The notes below the pieces were generated by a model that was not told the origin of the DNA, ran no database searches, and worked only from the letters and a program-made list of their open reading frames with translations. A DNA stretch of 12,001 nt, from positions 1-12,001 of the forward strand of contig NZ_CAUASN010000052.1 of the NCBI RefSeq assembly GCF_958431955.1. Direction: 5' to 3'. Shown here one piece after another: positions 1 to 6,403 of the stretch. Position numbers and translations under genes: made by a program. Position 1 is the first letter of the stretch. Each line of letters begins with the position of its first letter. The DNA is from an uncultured Adlercreutzia sp. (GTDB lineage: Bacteria; Actinomycetota; Coriobacteriia; Coriobacteriales; Eggerthellaceae).

Positions 1-122
1 CCACCGAGGCCCCCGCGCCCCAGCCGGCCCAGCAGGCCCCCGTCACCTTCAGCGCCCCGGCCCCGGCGAACCGCTTCGCCGACGAGGACTACATTCCCGA
101 CTTCCTGAAGCGCTCGCGCTAG
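1..122 (+). CDS. ftsZ: FtsZ, C-terminal end only (partial)
   Basis: Only the last 39 residues are present, in the frame ending at the TAG at 120-122. They show an Ala/Pro/Gln-rich linker and then the C-terminal peptide DDYIPDFLKRSR. This matches the conserved FtsZ tail (I/V-P-x-F-L-+-+), the short peptide through which the cytoplasmic tubulin-like division GTPase contacts SepF and other membrane tethers. The GTPase domain lies outside the window, so the call rests on the tail and on the neighbours: pgeF, yggS and sepF follow ftsZ in this order in many Actinobacteria and Firmicutes. The basic end (KRSR) is also typical. The next gene starts 23 bp downstream, so co-transcription is likely. Confidence 0.85.
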   Translation, partial: TEAPAPQPAQQAPVTFSAPAPANRFADEDYIPDFLKRSR

Positions 123-145
123 GAGAGAGGCGGCGGTACGGCCCC

Positions 146-985
146 ATGGCACTTCCCCTGCCCACATTGCAGGCCCGCTCCCATGCGGGCCTGTCCTTTT
201 TGACCGACGAGCCCCTGTTCGCGGCCTGCGGCGTGCGCATGGGCTTCACGCGCCGCGCAGGCGGCGTGAGCGAGGCGCCCTTCGACTCCCTCAACCTGGG
301 AGGCCATGTGGGCGATGACGCGGCCGCCGTCGCGGAGAACCGCGCGCGCCTCATGGCCGCCGCCGGCCTCGCGCAGGCCGAGCTCCTCACGCTGAACCAG
401 GTGCACGGCGATGTCGTGCTCTCCGTGGCCGAGGCGGCCCCTGTTCCCGCCGCCGTCAGGGAGGCGGCGGCCGCCGGCGCCGACGGCGTGGCCGTGGGGG
501 TGCCGGATGTGGCGGCGCTTCTGTGCTTCGCCGACTGCACGCCCGTCATCGTCGTCTCGCCCACGGGCGCCTTCGCCGTGGCCCATGCGGGCTGGCGCGG
601 CGCTTTGGCGAACATCCCGGCCCGCGCCGTCGAGGCGCTCGCGGCCCTGGACGCGCGTCTCGGCGCGACGGCGGGACCGGCCGACTACAACGCCTACATC
701 GGGCCGCACATCGGGGCCGAGTGCTACGAGTGCGGCCCCGAGCTCGTGGGGCGCTTCGCCGCGCGCTACGGGGCGGCGTGCTCGGTCGGCGGCGATCACC
801 TGGATCTTGAGGCCGCCGTGCGCGCGGGCCTGGCCGAGGCCGGCGTGGCGGACGCGCGCGTCGCGAGCGCGGGGGAGTGCACCGCCTGCCGCGACGACCG
901 GTATTTCTCGTATCGGAAGAGCGGGGGCCGCTGTGGGCGCCACGGCGCCTTCGCCGGACGGAAGGAGCAGCCCCATGGGCGTTGA
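146..985 (+). CDS. pgeF: Peptidoglycan editing factor PgeF (YfiH/DUF152 multicopper-oxidase-like fold)
   Basis: A 279-residue cytoplasmic enzyme of the YfiH/PgeF family. Family knowledge: E. coli PgeF hydrolyses UDP-MurNAc-L-Ser so that L-Ser does not replace L-Ala in peptidoglycan, and relatives have been reported as purine nucleoside phosphorylases or 'polyphenol oxidases'. Visible landmarks are GFTRRAGGVS (33-42), NQVHG with His87, ADCTPV with Cys131, AHAGWRG with His147, and IGPHIGAECYECG. His87, Cys131 and His147 form the expected metal or catalytic site. The C-terminal CTACRDDRYFSYRK segment also fits. Length is normal for the family. ATG 146 is the first in-frame start. Its only purine-rich upstream tract (AGGAGAG, 121-127) is far away, so initiation may depend partly on coupling from ftsZ. 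The 3' end overlaps yggS by 11 bp. Confidence 0.9.
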   Translation: MALPLPTLQARSHAGLSFLTDEPLFAACGVRMGFTRRAGGVSEAPFDSLNLGGHVGDDAAAVAENRARLMAAAGLAQAELLTLNQVHGDVVLSVAEAAPVPAAVREAAAAGADGVAVGVPDVAALLCFADCTPVIVVSPTGAFAVAHAGWRGALANIPARAVEALAALDARLGATAGPADYNAYIGPHIGAECYECGPELVGRFAARYGAACSVGGDHLDLEAAVRAGLAEAGVADARVASAGECTACRDDRYFSYRKSGGRCGRHGAFAGRKEQPHGR

Positions 986-1667
986 GCAGCGTTATCGGAA
1001 AGTGGCGGACGAGGTGGCGGCCGCGGCGGAGCGGGCCGGGCGGGCCGCCGACGCCGTGCGGCTGGTGGCCGTCTCCAAGACGGTGGGGGCCGCCGAGGTG
1101 GCCCGGGCCGTGGAGGCGGGCGCTCGGGACTTCGGCGAGAACCGCCCCGACCAGATCGTCGCCAAGGCCGCGGCCTTCCCGGATGTCCGCTGGCACTTCA
1201 TCGGGAACATCCAGTCGCGGCGCATCCCCGACATCGTGGGCGCCTCCGCGCTCATCCACTCGCTTTACCAGGCGCGCCATGCCGAGAAGATCGACCGGGC
1301 GGCCGCGGCCCTCGGCAAGGTGCAGGACGTGCTCATCGAGGTGAACGTGTCCGGCGAGGAATCGAAGAGCGGTATCGCGCCCGCCGAGGCGGCCGCGCTG
1401 GCGCGCCTCTGCTGCGGGCTGCCCCACGTGCGGGTGCGCGGTCTTATGACCATGGCGCCCCAGGGCGACCCCGAGCGCGCCCTCGAGACCTTCCGGGGCC
1501 TGGCCGCGCTCGCCGACGAGGTGCGCGCGCAGCTTTCCGAGGAGGACGCCGCCGCGTTCACCGAGCTTTCCATGGGCATGAGCGAGGACTGGCCGGCCGC
1601 CATCGCCTGCGGCGCCACGATTGTGCGCGTCGGCCGTGCGATCTTTAGCGAATCTTTCGAGGAATAG
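975..1667 (+). CDS. yggS: YggS/PLPBP family pyridoxal-phosphate homeostasis protein
   Basis: A 230-residue protein of the single-domain alanine-racemase-fold PLP-binding family (YggS, PROSC, PLPHP). Family knowledge: it binds PLP and buffers its availability to apoenzymes, and no catalytic reaction is firmly established. Visible motifs are AVSKT with the Schiff-base Lys35, DFGENR, WHFIGNIQS, LIEVNVSGEESKSGI, RGLMTMAP and the phosphate-binding end LSMGMSEDW...GATIVRVGRAIF. I chose ATG 975 because GAAGGAG (961-967) sits 7 nt upstream and the protein then begins at the normal family N-terminus; the frame stays open further upstream but that segment has no family similarity. It overlaps pgeF by 11 bp, which suggests translational coupling. 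The ftsZ-sepF setting is conserved; in cyanobacteria and Firmicutes the gene likewise sits by sepF. Confidence 0.93.
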   Translation: MGVEQRYRKVADEVAAAAERAGRAADAVRLVAVSKTVGAAEVARAVEAGARDFGENRPDQIVAKAAAFPDVRWHFIGNIQSRRIPDIVGASALIHSLYQARHAEKIDRAAAALGKVQDVLIEVNVSGEESKSGIAPAEAAALARLCCGLPHVRVRGLMTMAPQGDPERALETFRGLAALADEVRAQLSEEDAAAFTELSMGMSEDWPAAIACGATIVRVGRAIFSESFEE

Positions 1668-1685
1668 CGCCGAACCTGCTATGAT
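1656..1685 (+). promoter_or_regulatory. Putative extended -10 promoter before sepF
   Basis: TATGAT at 1680-1685 matches five of six -10 consensus bases and is preceded by TGC (1677-1679), making an extended -10. The best -35 candidate, TTCGAG at 1656-1661 with an 18-bp spacer, is weak and lies at the end of yggS. The leader to sepF would be about 90 nt. This would let sepF-yggT-divIVA be transcribed separately from the ftsZ-pgeF-yggS part. Inferred from sequence only. Confidence 0.35.
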
Positions 1686-1780
1686 GATGGACAACTGACG
1701 AGAGGGCGCGTCCGCGTCCCTGAGACCTTATACGAGCAAGGGCGGCTCAGCGCCGCAGTGGAAACGAAGCAGGAGGCCCC

Positions 1781-2608
1781 ATGGACCTGAACGACGGCAA
1801 GCGCATGTTCGGCGATATTAAGTCGAAATTGGGCTTCGGCCGCAAGGACGACTATGAGGAGTACTACGACGACTACGAGGAGTACGACGAAGAGGGCGAA
1901 GACTACGGCGAGTACGGCTACGACGAGAGCTACACCCGCACCTCGTCCCGCTCCTCGTTCGACCGCTACGACTCGGTGACCACGCGCGATCCGGGCACCC
2001 GCTCGGCGGGACGCTCCACCATGCCGCGCCTCGTGTCCATCGACGACGTGCGCGCCCGCACCCAGGTGCCCACGCTCCCCGACGACCACGGGACGTCCTC
2101 CCGCCGCTCCTCGGGGTCGAGCTCCTTCCGCACCATGGTGGACTCCTCGCTGCCTCCGCAGATGACCCCCGAGGGCACCGCTGCCGCCTCGGCCGCCGCC
2201 TCGGCGACCCATCAGGCGCGTTCCGAGGGCCTCAACTCGCTGTTCGAGCCCACCACGCCCGCCCCCGCGCCGGCCGACGAGCGCCCGGCAGCGCGCTCCT
2301 TCACCGGGGCGAGCGCCTTCGCCACGGCCCGCACGAGCCCCTCGCGCACCCTGAAGGTCATCAAGCCTGTGGCCTACAACGACGCCGAGGGCGTGTCCAC
2401 GGCGCTGAAGCTGGGGGATGCGGTGGTGCTCTGCCTGACGGGCACCCCCGACGCGCTCTCCAAGCGCATCCTCGACTTCTCCTTCGGCGTGGCAAGCGCG
2501 CTCGACGCCAGCGTGGAATGCGTCGGCAACAAGGTGTTCGCGCTCACCCGCTCGAGCGAGCTGTCCGAGGCCGAGCGCTCGTACCTGCGCAGCCAGGGCC
2601 TCGTGTAA
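1781..2608 (+). CDS. sepF: Cell division protein SepF, long form
   Basis: A 275-residue cytoplasmic FtsZ membrane tether. The SepF core lies near residues 189-265: LKVIKPVAYNDAEGVSTALK, LGDAVVLCL, SKRILDFSFGVASALDA and a final strand with VFALTRS. The N-terminus MDLNDGKRMFGDIKSKLGFG is a plausible amphipathic membrane-binding helix. It is followed by a striking acidic/tyrosine tract (23-51; about 9 Tyr and 16 Asp/Glu in 29 residues), then a Ser/Thr/Arg/Ala/Pro-rich stretch predicted to be disordered up to the core. B. subtilis SepF is about 150 residues, so the linker here is unusually long. A good ribosome site (AGGAGG, 1771-1776) stands 4 nt before the ATG. Family knowledge: SepF dimers polymerise and bind the FtsZ C-terminal peptide; in Actinobacteria, which lack FtsA, SepF is the main tether. 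Confidence 0.92.
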   Translation: MDLNDGKRMFGDIKSKLGFGRKDDYEEYYDDYEEYDEEGEDYGEYGYDESYTRTSSRSSFDRYDSVTTRDPGTRSAGRSTMPRLVSIDDVRARTQVPTLPDDHGTSSRRSSGSSSFRTMVDSSLPPQMTPEGTAAASAAASATHQARSEGLNSLFEPTTPAPAPADERPAARSFTGASAFATARTSPSRTLKVIKPVAYNDAEGVSTALKLGDAVVLCLTGTPDALSKRILDFSFGVASALDASVECVGNKVFALTRSSELSEAERSYLRSQGLV

Positions 2609-2668
2609 GAGCCTTCCGAAACGGCACGGCAACGCCGCGGCCGCCGAGCAATGTAAGGAGCTCAATCC

Positions 2669-2926
2669 ATGATAACCTCTCTCATCGTCCGTCTGGCGGA
2701 TGCGTACTCCATGATCATCTTCATCTATGTGATGATGTCATGGCTGCCGAACACGCAGGCGGGCATTATCGGCGATATCTACCGGGCCCTCGGGAAACTG
2801 TGCGACCCGTACCTGAACTTGTTCAGGAAGTTGATTCCGCCCCTTGGAGGAATGGTGGACGTAACTCCCATCATCGCCTTGCTTGTATTACAATTCGGGG
2901 TACGTTTGCTGGTAGTGCTCTTCTAA
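2669..2926 (+). CDS. YggT family integral membrane protein
   Basis: An 85-residue membrane protein with two hydrophobic segments, roughly residues 1-27 and 65-85. Between them is the family signature DPYLNLFRKLIPP (near 46-58), followed by GGMVDVTPI. This matches single-unit YggT proteins, which sit between sepF and divIVA in many Gram-positive bacteria. The molecular role is unsettled: family members have been linked to cation or osmotic tolerance and, in chloroplast/cyanobacterial relatives (YCF19/CCB3), to membrane or nucleoid organisation and cytochrome assembly. The ribosome site TAAGGAG (2654-2660) is 8 nt before the ATG. Spacing to sepF (60 bp) and to divIVA (57 bp) fits one operon. 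Confidence 0.88.
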   Translation: MITSLIVRLADAYSMIIFIYVMMSWLPNTQAGIIGDIYRALGKLCDPYLNLFRKLIPPLGGMVDVTPIIALLVLQFGVRLLVVLF

Positions 2927-2983
2927 AGTCAGACGACCGGCATACACATAGCAACGGAAACGAGAAGGGCTAGGGTAACATTC

Positions 2984-3814
2984 ATGGCTATCACCGCTTC
3001 TGACATCCACAATCAGAGCTTCTCCATCGACCGCAAGGGCTACGACGTCGACGAGGTCGATGTCTTCCTCGAGCACGTGGCCGATGAGATCGACGTGCTG
3101 AACGACACCATCGCCCATCTGCAGGCGCAGCTGGAGGAGGATCGCTTCAACGGCTTCGACGCGCCGGCTTCCTCCACGGTGGCCATCACCGAGACCGTGT
3201 CCTCCTCGGTGGATACCGCCGAGTTCGACGCGCAGCTCGCCCAGAAAGACGCGATTATCGCCGACTTGGAGTGCCAGCTCGACGACAAGCGCGCCGACGA
3301 CAACGCTATCGCCCAGGCCCTCATCATCGCCCAGCGCTCGGCCGACGAGATTCTGGCCAAGGCCAACGCGAACGCCACGGAGACCATCCAGGACGCCCGC
3401 GACGAGGCCCAGCGCATCATCGACCGCGCCAACACCGACCGCCAGGACGTCATCGACGCCATCCGCAAGCTGCAGGACGACCGCGAGGACGCCCGCGAGG
3501 AGTACGCCGACCTCTTGAAGGACATCATCTCCGACGCCTCCCGCAAGCTCGCCGACATCGGCGCGAACGTGCCGGCCGCCGCTGCGGCCGCCGGCGACGG
3601 CGAGTACGACGTGGCCAGCGGCATGACGGGCAACTTCGAGATCGACGAATACGTGGCCCCGTCCTCCTATGTGACGCCGGCCGCGCCCGCGGCTGCGCCG
3701 GCCGCCTCGGCGGGCATCGCCGTGGCCGCCGCGACGCCCGTGGCCTCCGCCTTCGAGAAGGACCTCTCCGGCTTCGGCGACGCCGACGACTTCGAGTTCG
3801 AGGAAATCGACTAA
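2984..3814 (+). CDS. divIVA: DivIVA domain-containing polar/septal organiser
   Basis: A 276-residue coiled-coil protein. Residues 1-60 form the lipid-binding DivIVA domain, with the signature DIHNQSFSIDRKGYDVDEVD and then FLEHVADEIDVL. A heptad-rich region follows (about 28-60 and 72-190, with many Ala/Glu/Gln/Asp). The tail from about 195 on is Ala/Pro-rich and ends in an acidic FGDADDFEFEEID. Family knowledge: DivIVA/Wag31 senses negative membrane curvature, marks poles and septa, and recruits cell wall enzymes. The residue aligned with B. subtilis Phe17, the membrane-inserting side chain, is Arg17, with Ile15 next to it. The ribosome site is modest (TAGGG, 2971-2975). The gene is last in its cluster and is followed at once by a terminator. 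Confidence 0.92.
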   Translation: MAITASDIHNQSFSIDRKGYDVDEVDVFLEHVADEIDVLNDTIAHLQAQLEEDRFNGFDAPASSTVAITETVSSSVDTAEFDAQLAQKDAIIADLECQLDDKRADDNAIAQALIIAQRSADEILAKANANATETIQDARDEAQRIIDRANTDRQDVIDAIRKLQDDREDAREEYADLLKDIISDASRKLADIGANVPAAAAAAGDGEYDVASGMTGNFEIDEYVAPSSYVTPAAPAAAPAASAGIAVAAATPVASAFEKDLSGFGDADDFEFEEID

Positions 3815-3843
3815 CCTGCCGCGCTCTGCCGCCAAGGAACACG

Positions 3844-3871
3844 AAAAGGCCCTCCGGGGCCTTTTCTTTTT
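3844..3871 (+). terminator. Rho-independent terminator of divIVA operon, also behind rnpB
   Basis: Perfect 9-bp stem AAAAGGCCC (3844-3852) with GGGCCTTTT (3857-3865), loop TCCG, then a T-rich tail to 3871. On the - strand the same stem stands just past the 3' end of rnpB and is followed by a short, weaker T tract (TTTTCGTGTT), so it may end transcription from both sides. Confidence 0.9.
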
Positions 3872-3872
3872 G

Positions 3873-4251
3873 AGGAGGCGAGCGGGCCGGTAAGCCGGGT
3901 TCTGTCGGAGGACGGCCATTTATCTCGAACGCCTGTCGCCAGGCGCCTCTAGCGCGCAACCCGAGCGCACGGCGGGCCACCGTATGGCGCTCCTATTTGC
4001 GTTTGCTCCAGATGGGGTTTACCAAGCCACGCTGTTGCCAGCGCGCTGGTGCGCTCTTACCGCACCGTTTCAGCTTTTCTCCCGTTTCGTGCGTGCTGCT
4101 TTGTACAACACGTTTCGCGCGGGGGAGTCTTCTTTTCTGTGGCACTTTCCGTCGGGTCGCCCCGCCCAGCCGTTAGCTGGCATCTTGCCCTGCGGAGCCC
4201 GGACTTTCCTCGCACCCGCAAGGGGTACGCGGCCGTCTGGCCCGCTCGCCT
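3873..4251 (-). ncRNA. rnpB: RNase P RNA (bacterial type A)
   Basis: Read on the - strand, this interval carries the hallmarks of the RNase P ribozyme, which trims 5' leaders from tRNA precursors. The outer helix P1 is a perfect 13-bp pairing of 4239-4251 with 3876-3888. Near the 5' end is GAGGAAAGTCCGGGCTCC (complement of 4194-4211), followed by AGGGCAAGATGCCAGCTAAC and GACGGAAAGTGCCACAGAAA. Near the 3' end is AGATAAATGGCCGTC and then ACAGAACCCGGCTTA (complement of 3891-3905). About 380 nt is the usual size for the A class. The transcript ends against the divIVA terminator, and its promoter overlaps the thiN leader. The protein-like frames within this interval are not genes. Confidence 0.97.
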
Positions 4252-4252
4252 G

Positions 4253-4261
4253 TGGTATTGT
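4253..4261 (+). promoter_or_regulatory. Possible + strand extended -10 for thiN
   Basis: TGG-TATTGT at 4253-4261 reads as an extended -10 on the + strand, 24 nt before the thiN GTG. It shares its AT core (TATTGTA) with the oppositely facing rnpB -10. No convincing -35 is visible within rnpB sequence at 4233-4238. Some promoter must lie here or inside rnpB, because thiN has no co-directional gene upstream. Confidence 0.3.
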
Positions 4262-4265
4262 AGCA
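4257..4265 (-). promoter_or_regulatory. Extended -10 promoter of rnpB
   Basis: On the - strand, TGC-TACAAT (complement of 4257-4265) is an extended -10 element. It lies 6-7 nt before the predicted RNase P RNA 5' end at about 4251, which is the expected spacing. At a 17-bp spacer I see no good -35 hexamer; TTGTCA (complement of 4286-4291) is too far away (23 bp). Confidence 0.55.
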
Positions 4266-4284
4266 GAAGAGAGAAAGGACCTCT

Positions 4285-4914
4285 GTGACAACCTTCGCCC
4301 TTGTGGGAGCCTCCGATTTCAATGTGGCTCATTTTGCCGACCGCGCCTCTGCCCACGCCTTCGACGCCGTTATCGCCGTGGACGGCGGCTTCGCCTCGCT
4401 TGAGGCGGCCGGTTGCGTGCCGGATCTCGCCCTGGGCGATTTCGATTCGCTGGGCTATGTGCCCGAGGGTGTGCCGGTGAAGGCGTTTCCGGCCGAGAAG
4501 GACGCGTCGGATATGGAGCTGGCCCTGGAGGAGGCCCTCGCGCGGGGCGCCGATGCCGTAGAGGTGTACGGGGCGCTCGGAGGCCGGCTCGACCATACGC
4601 TCGCGAACCTGCTTCTGCTCGCCTCTTTCGCCGAGCGGGGGCTTACCGTGACGGCGGTGGGGGAGCGCGAGCGCGTCACGTTCCTCGTCGGGCCCGGCGA
4701 GCTGACCGTCGCCGGCGATGAGGCCGGGGCCATCGTGTCGGTGTTCTCCTTGTCCGACGTGGCTACCGGCGTGTGCGAGGAAGGGCTGAAGTACGGGCTC
4801 GACCACGTGGCGCTCACCAACCGCACGAGCTGGGGGCTTTCCAACGAGCTTGCGGGCACCGCCGCCCGCATTTCCGTGGAAAGCGGCACGCTCGCGGTGT
4901 TCCTGCCGTTATAA
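4285..4914 (+). CDS. thiN: Thiamine pyrophosphokinase (thiamine diphosphokinase)
   Basis: A 209-residue cytoplasmic enzyme that transfers pyrophosphate from ATP to thiamine, giving thiamine diphosphate directly. Visible family motifs are AVDGG (31-35), LGDFDSLG (50-57) with the metal-binding acidic residues, EKDASDME (71-78), GALGGRLDHTLAN (96-108), and in the C-terminal thiamine-binding domain ALTNRTSWGLSNE. Length is normal for bacterial ThiN/TPK. The start is GTG 4285 with AAAGGA (4274-4279) 5 nt upstream; no better start is seen. It lies 34 bp from rnpB, transcribed the other way, and leads into the riboswitch-controlled thiC operon. TPK uses free thiamine, so it acts in salvage, or needs a phosphatase if fed by ThiE. 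Confidence 0.93.
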   Translation: MTTFALVGASDFNVAHFADRASAHAFDAVIAVDGGFASLEAAGCVPDLALGDFDSLGYVPEGVPVKAFPAEKDASDMELALEEALARGADAVEVYGALGGRLDHTLANLLLLASFAERGLTVTAVGERERVTFLVGPGELTVAGDEAGAIVSVFSLSDVATGVCEEGLKYGLDHVALTNRTSWGLSNELAGTAARISVESGTLAVFLPL

Positions 4915-4915
4915 T
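4910..4915 (+). promoter_or_regulatory. Consensus -10 box for the TPP riboswitch/thiC transcript
   Basis: TATAAT at 4910-4915 is a perfect -10 hexamer that overlaps the thiN stop codon. The expected start site near 4921 lies about 15 nt before the riboswitch core. At the proper distance (4887-4892, CACGCT) no -35 consensus is present, so strength is uncertain; thiN read-through could also supply transcript. Confidence 0.5.
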
Positions 4916-4933
4916 AGCGGCCACAACCTCATA

Positions 4934-5035
4934 TCCGGGGAGCTTGCAGCCGCCATGCGGCCGGGCAGGCTGAGAGGGGGCGCCGCACACGCCCCGACCC
5001 GAGGAACCTGCTGTGGGTAATGCCAACGAAGGGAG
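4934..5035 (+). promoter_or_regulatory. TPP riboswitch (THI box), translation-controlling type
   Basis: The conserved THI-box blocks appear in order: CGGGGAGC (4936-4943), GGCTGAGAGG (4968-4977), GACCCGAGGAACCTG (4996-5010), and GGGTAATGCCAACGAAGGGAG (5015-5035). The CTGAGA and GGTAATGCCA segments form the pyrimidine- and pyrophosphate-sensing parts. The last block contains the thiC ribosome binding site itself (AGGGAG, 5030-5035, 6 nt before the ATG), and no hairpin plus T tract lies between aptamer and gene. The likely mechanism is therefore that TPP binding hides the ribosome site of thiC. It should also affect thiE, which overlaps thiC. Confidence 0.95.
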
Positions 5036-5041
5036 TTTCTC

Positions 5042-6403
5042 ATGACTGACGATCAGTCGCGCGGCGTCGGCGCCGCACCCGTTACGCAGATCGACTTCGC
5101 CCGCGCGGGCATCGTCACGCCGCAGATGGCGGCCGTGGCCGAGCGCGAGGGCATCGCGGCTGAGGATATCCGCGCCGCCGTGGCCGCGGGTCGCATCGCC
5201 ATTCCGGCGAACATCCACCATGAGAGCCTCGTGCCCGCTGGCGTGGGGTCGACCTTGACCGGCGTTCCGCTTTCCACCAAGGTGAACGTGAACCTCGGCA
5301 TCTCGGGAGATCTGGCCGATGCGGCCGTGGAATGGGAGAAGGTGGCCGTGGCGCTCGAACTCGGCGCCGATGCCATCATGGACCTGTCGAATTCCGGCAA
5401 GACCCGCGCCTTCCGCACCCGCCTCATCGAGCAGTCGCCGGCCATGATCGGCACCGTGCCCATGTACGACGCCATCGGGTATCTGGAGAAGGCGCTCATC
5501 GCCATCACGCCCGAGGACTTTCTGGAGGTGGTGCGGGCCCATGCCGAGGACGGGGTGGATTTCGTCACTATCCATGCCGGCATGAACCGCCGGGTCATCG
5601 AGTCGTTCAAGGAGACGGGGCGCCTCACCAACATCGTCTCCCGCGGCGGCTCGCTCATCTTCGCGTGGATGGAGGCCACCGGGCGCGAGAACCCCTTCTA
5701 CGAGTACTACGACGAGGTGCTCGCCATTCTGCACGAGCACGACGTGTGCATCTCGCTAGGCGATGCCATGCGCCCCGGTTCGGGCTACGACGCCACCGAC
5801 GCGGCGCAGATCGCCGAGCTCATCGAGTTGGGCAAGCTCACGAAGCGCGCCTGGGAGGCGGGCGTGCAGGTGATGATCGAGGGGCCGGGGCACATGGCCC
5901 TTGACGAGATCGCCGCCAACATGAAGCTGGAGAAGCGGCTGTGCCATAACGCGCCCTTCTACGTGCTCGGGCCGCTCGTCACCGACATCGCCCCCGGATA
6001 CGACCATATCACTGCGGCTATCGGCGGCGCGGTGGCCGCCACGGCCGGAGCCGACTTCCTCTGCTACGTGACGCCGGCCGAGCACTTGCGGCTGCCGAAT
6101 GCGAATGACGTGCGCGAGGGGCTCGTGGCCACGAGGATCGCCGCCCATGCGGCCGACATCGCCAAGGGCGTGCCCGGCGCGCGCGATCGCGACGACCGCA
6201 TGAGCGATGCACGCCGGCGCGTGGCCTGGGACGAGATGTTCTCGCTCGCCCTCGATCCCGAGCGCGCCCGCTCTATCTTCGAGAGCGCGCCGCCCTCCAC
6301 CGAGGGCACTTGCACCATGTGCGGCAAGATGTGCGCCATGAAGACCGTGAACGACATCATGGACGGGCTAACTGTCGAGTTGGGAGACGAGCATGTTCGA
6401 TAA
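5042..6403 (+). CDS. thiC: Phosphomethylpyrimidine synthase ThiC (short form)
   Basis: A 453-residue radical SAM enzyme that rearranges aminoimidazole ribotide into HMP phosphate, the pyrimidine half of thiamine. Visible segments are IPANIHHESLVPAGVG (58-73), TKVNVNLGIS, DAIMDLSNSGKTR, GTVPMYDAIGY, DFVTIHAGMNRR, SRGGSLIFAWM, SLGDAMRPGSGYDATDAAQ, VQVMIEGPGHM, LGPLVTDIAPGYDHI and CYVTPAEHLRLPNANDV. The iron-sulfur motif is C424-TM-C427-GKM-C431, that is CX2CX3C. The length is that of the short form, without the N-terminal extension of E. coli ThiC (631 residues). Expression is controlled by the riboswitch directly upstream. It overlaps thiE by 11 bp. An oxygen-sensitive 4Fe-4S enzyme of this kind fits an anaerobe. 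Confidence 0.97.
   Translation: MTDDQSRGVGAAPVTQIDFARAGIVTPQMAAVAEREGIAAEDIRAAVAAGRIAIPANIHHESLVPAGVGSTLTGVPLSTKVNVNLGISGDLADAAVEWEKVAVALELGADAIMDLSNSGKTRAFRTRLIEQSPAMIGTVPMYDAIGYLEKALIAITPEDFLEVVRAHAEDGVDFVTIHAGMNRRVIESFKETGRLTNIVSRGGSLIFAWMEATGRENPFYEYYDEVLAILHEHDVCISLGDAMRPGSGYDATDAAQIAELIELGKLTKRAWEAGVQVMIEGPGHMALDEIAANMKLEKRLCHNAPFYVLGPLVTDIAPGYDHITAAIGGAVAATAGADFLCYVTPAEHLRLPNANDVREGLVATRIAAHAADIAKGVPGARDRDDRMSDARRRVAWDEMFSLALDPERARSIFESAPPSTEGTCTMCGKMCAMKTVNDIMDGLTVELGDEHVR

Noticed and set aside
411..974. Upstream extension of the yggS frame
   Set aside because: The frame is open back to 411, but that part is the Arg/Pro/Ser-rich shadow of pgeF; the family N-terminus and a good ribosome site fix the start at 975.
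3984..4403. Open frames on both strands between divIVA and thiN
   Set aside because: The interval is the RNase P RNA, shown by P1 pairing and conserved core sequences; the frames have no family motifs and run into thiN.
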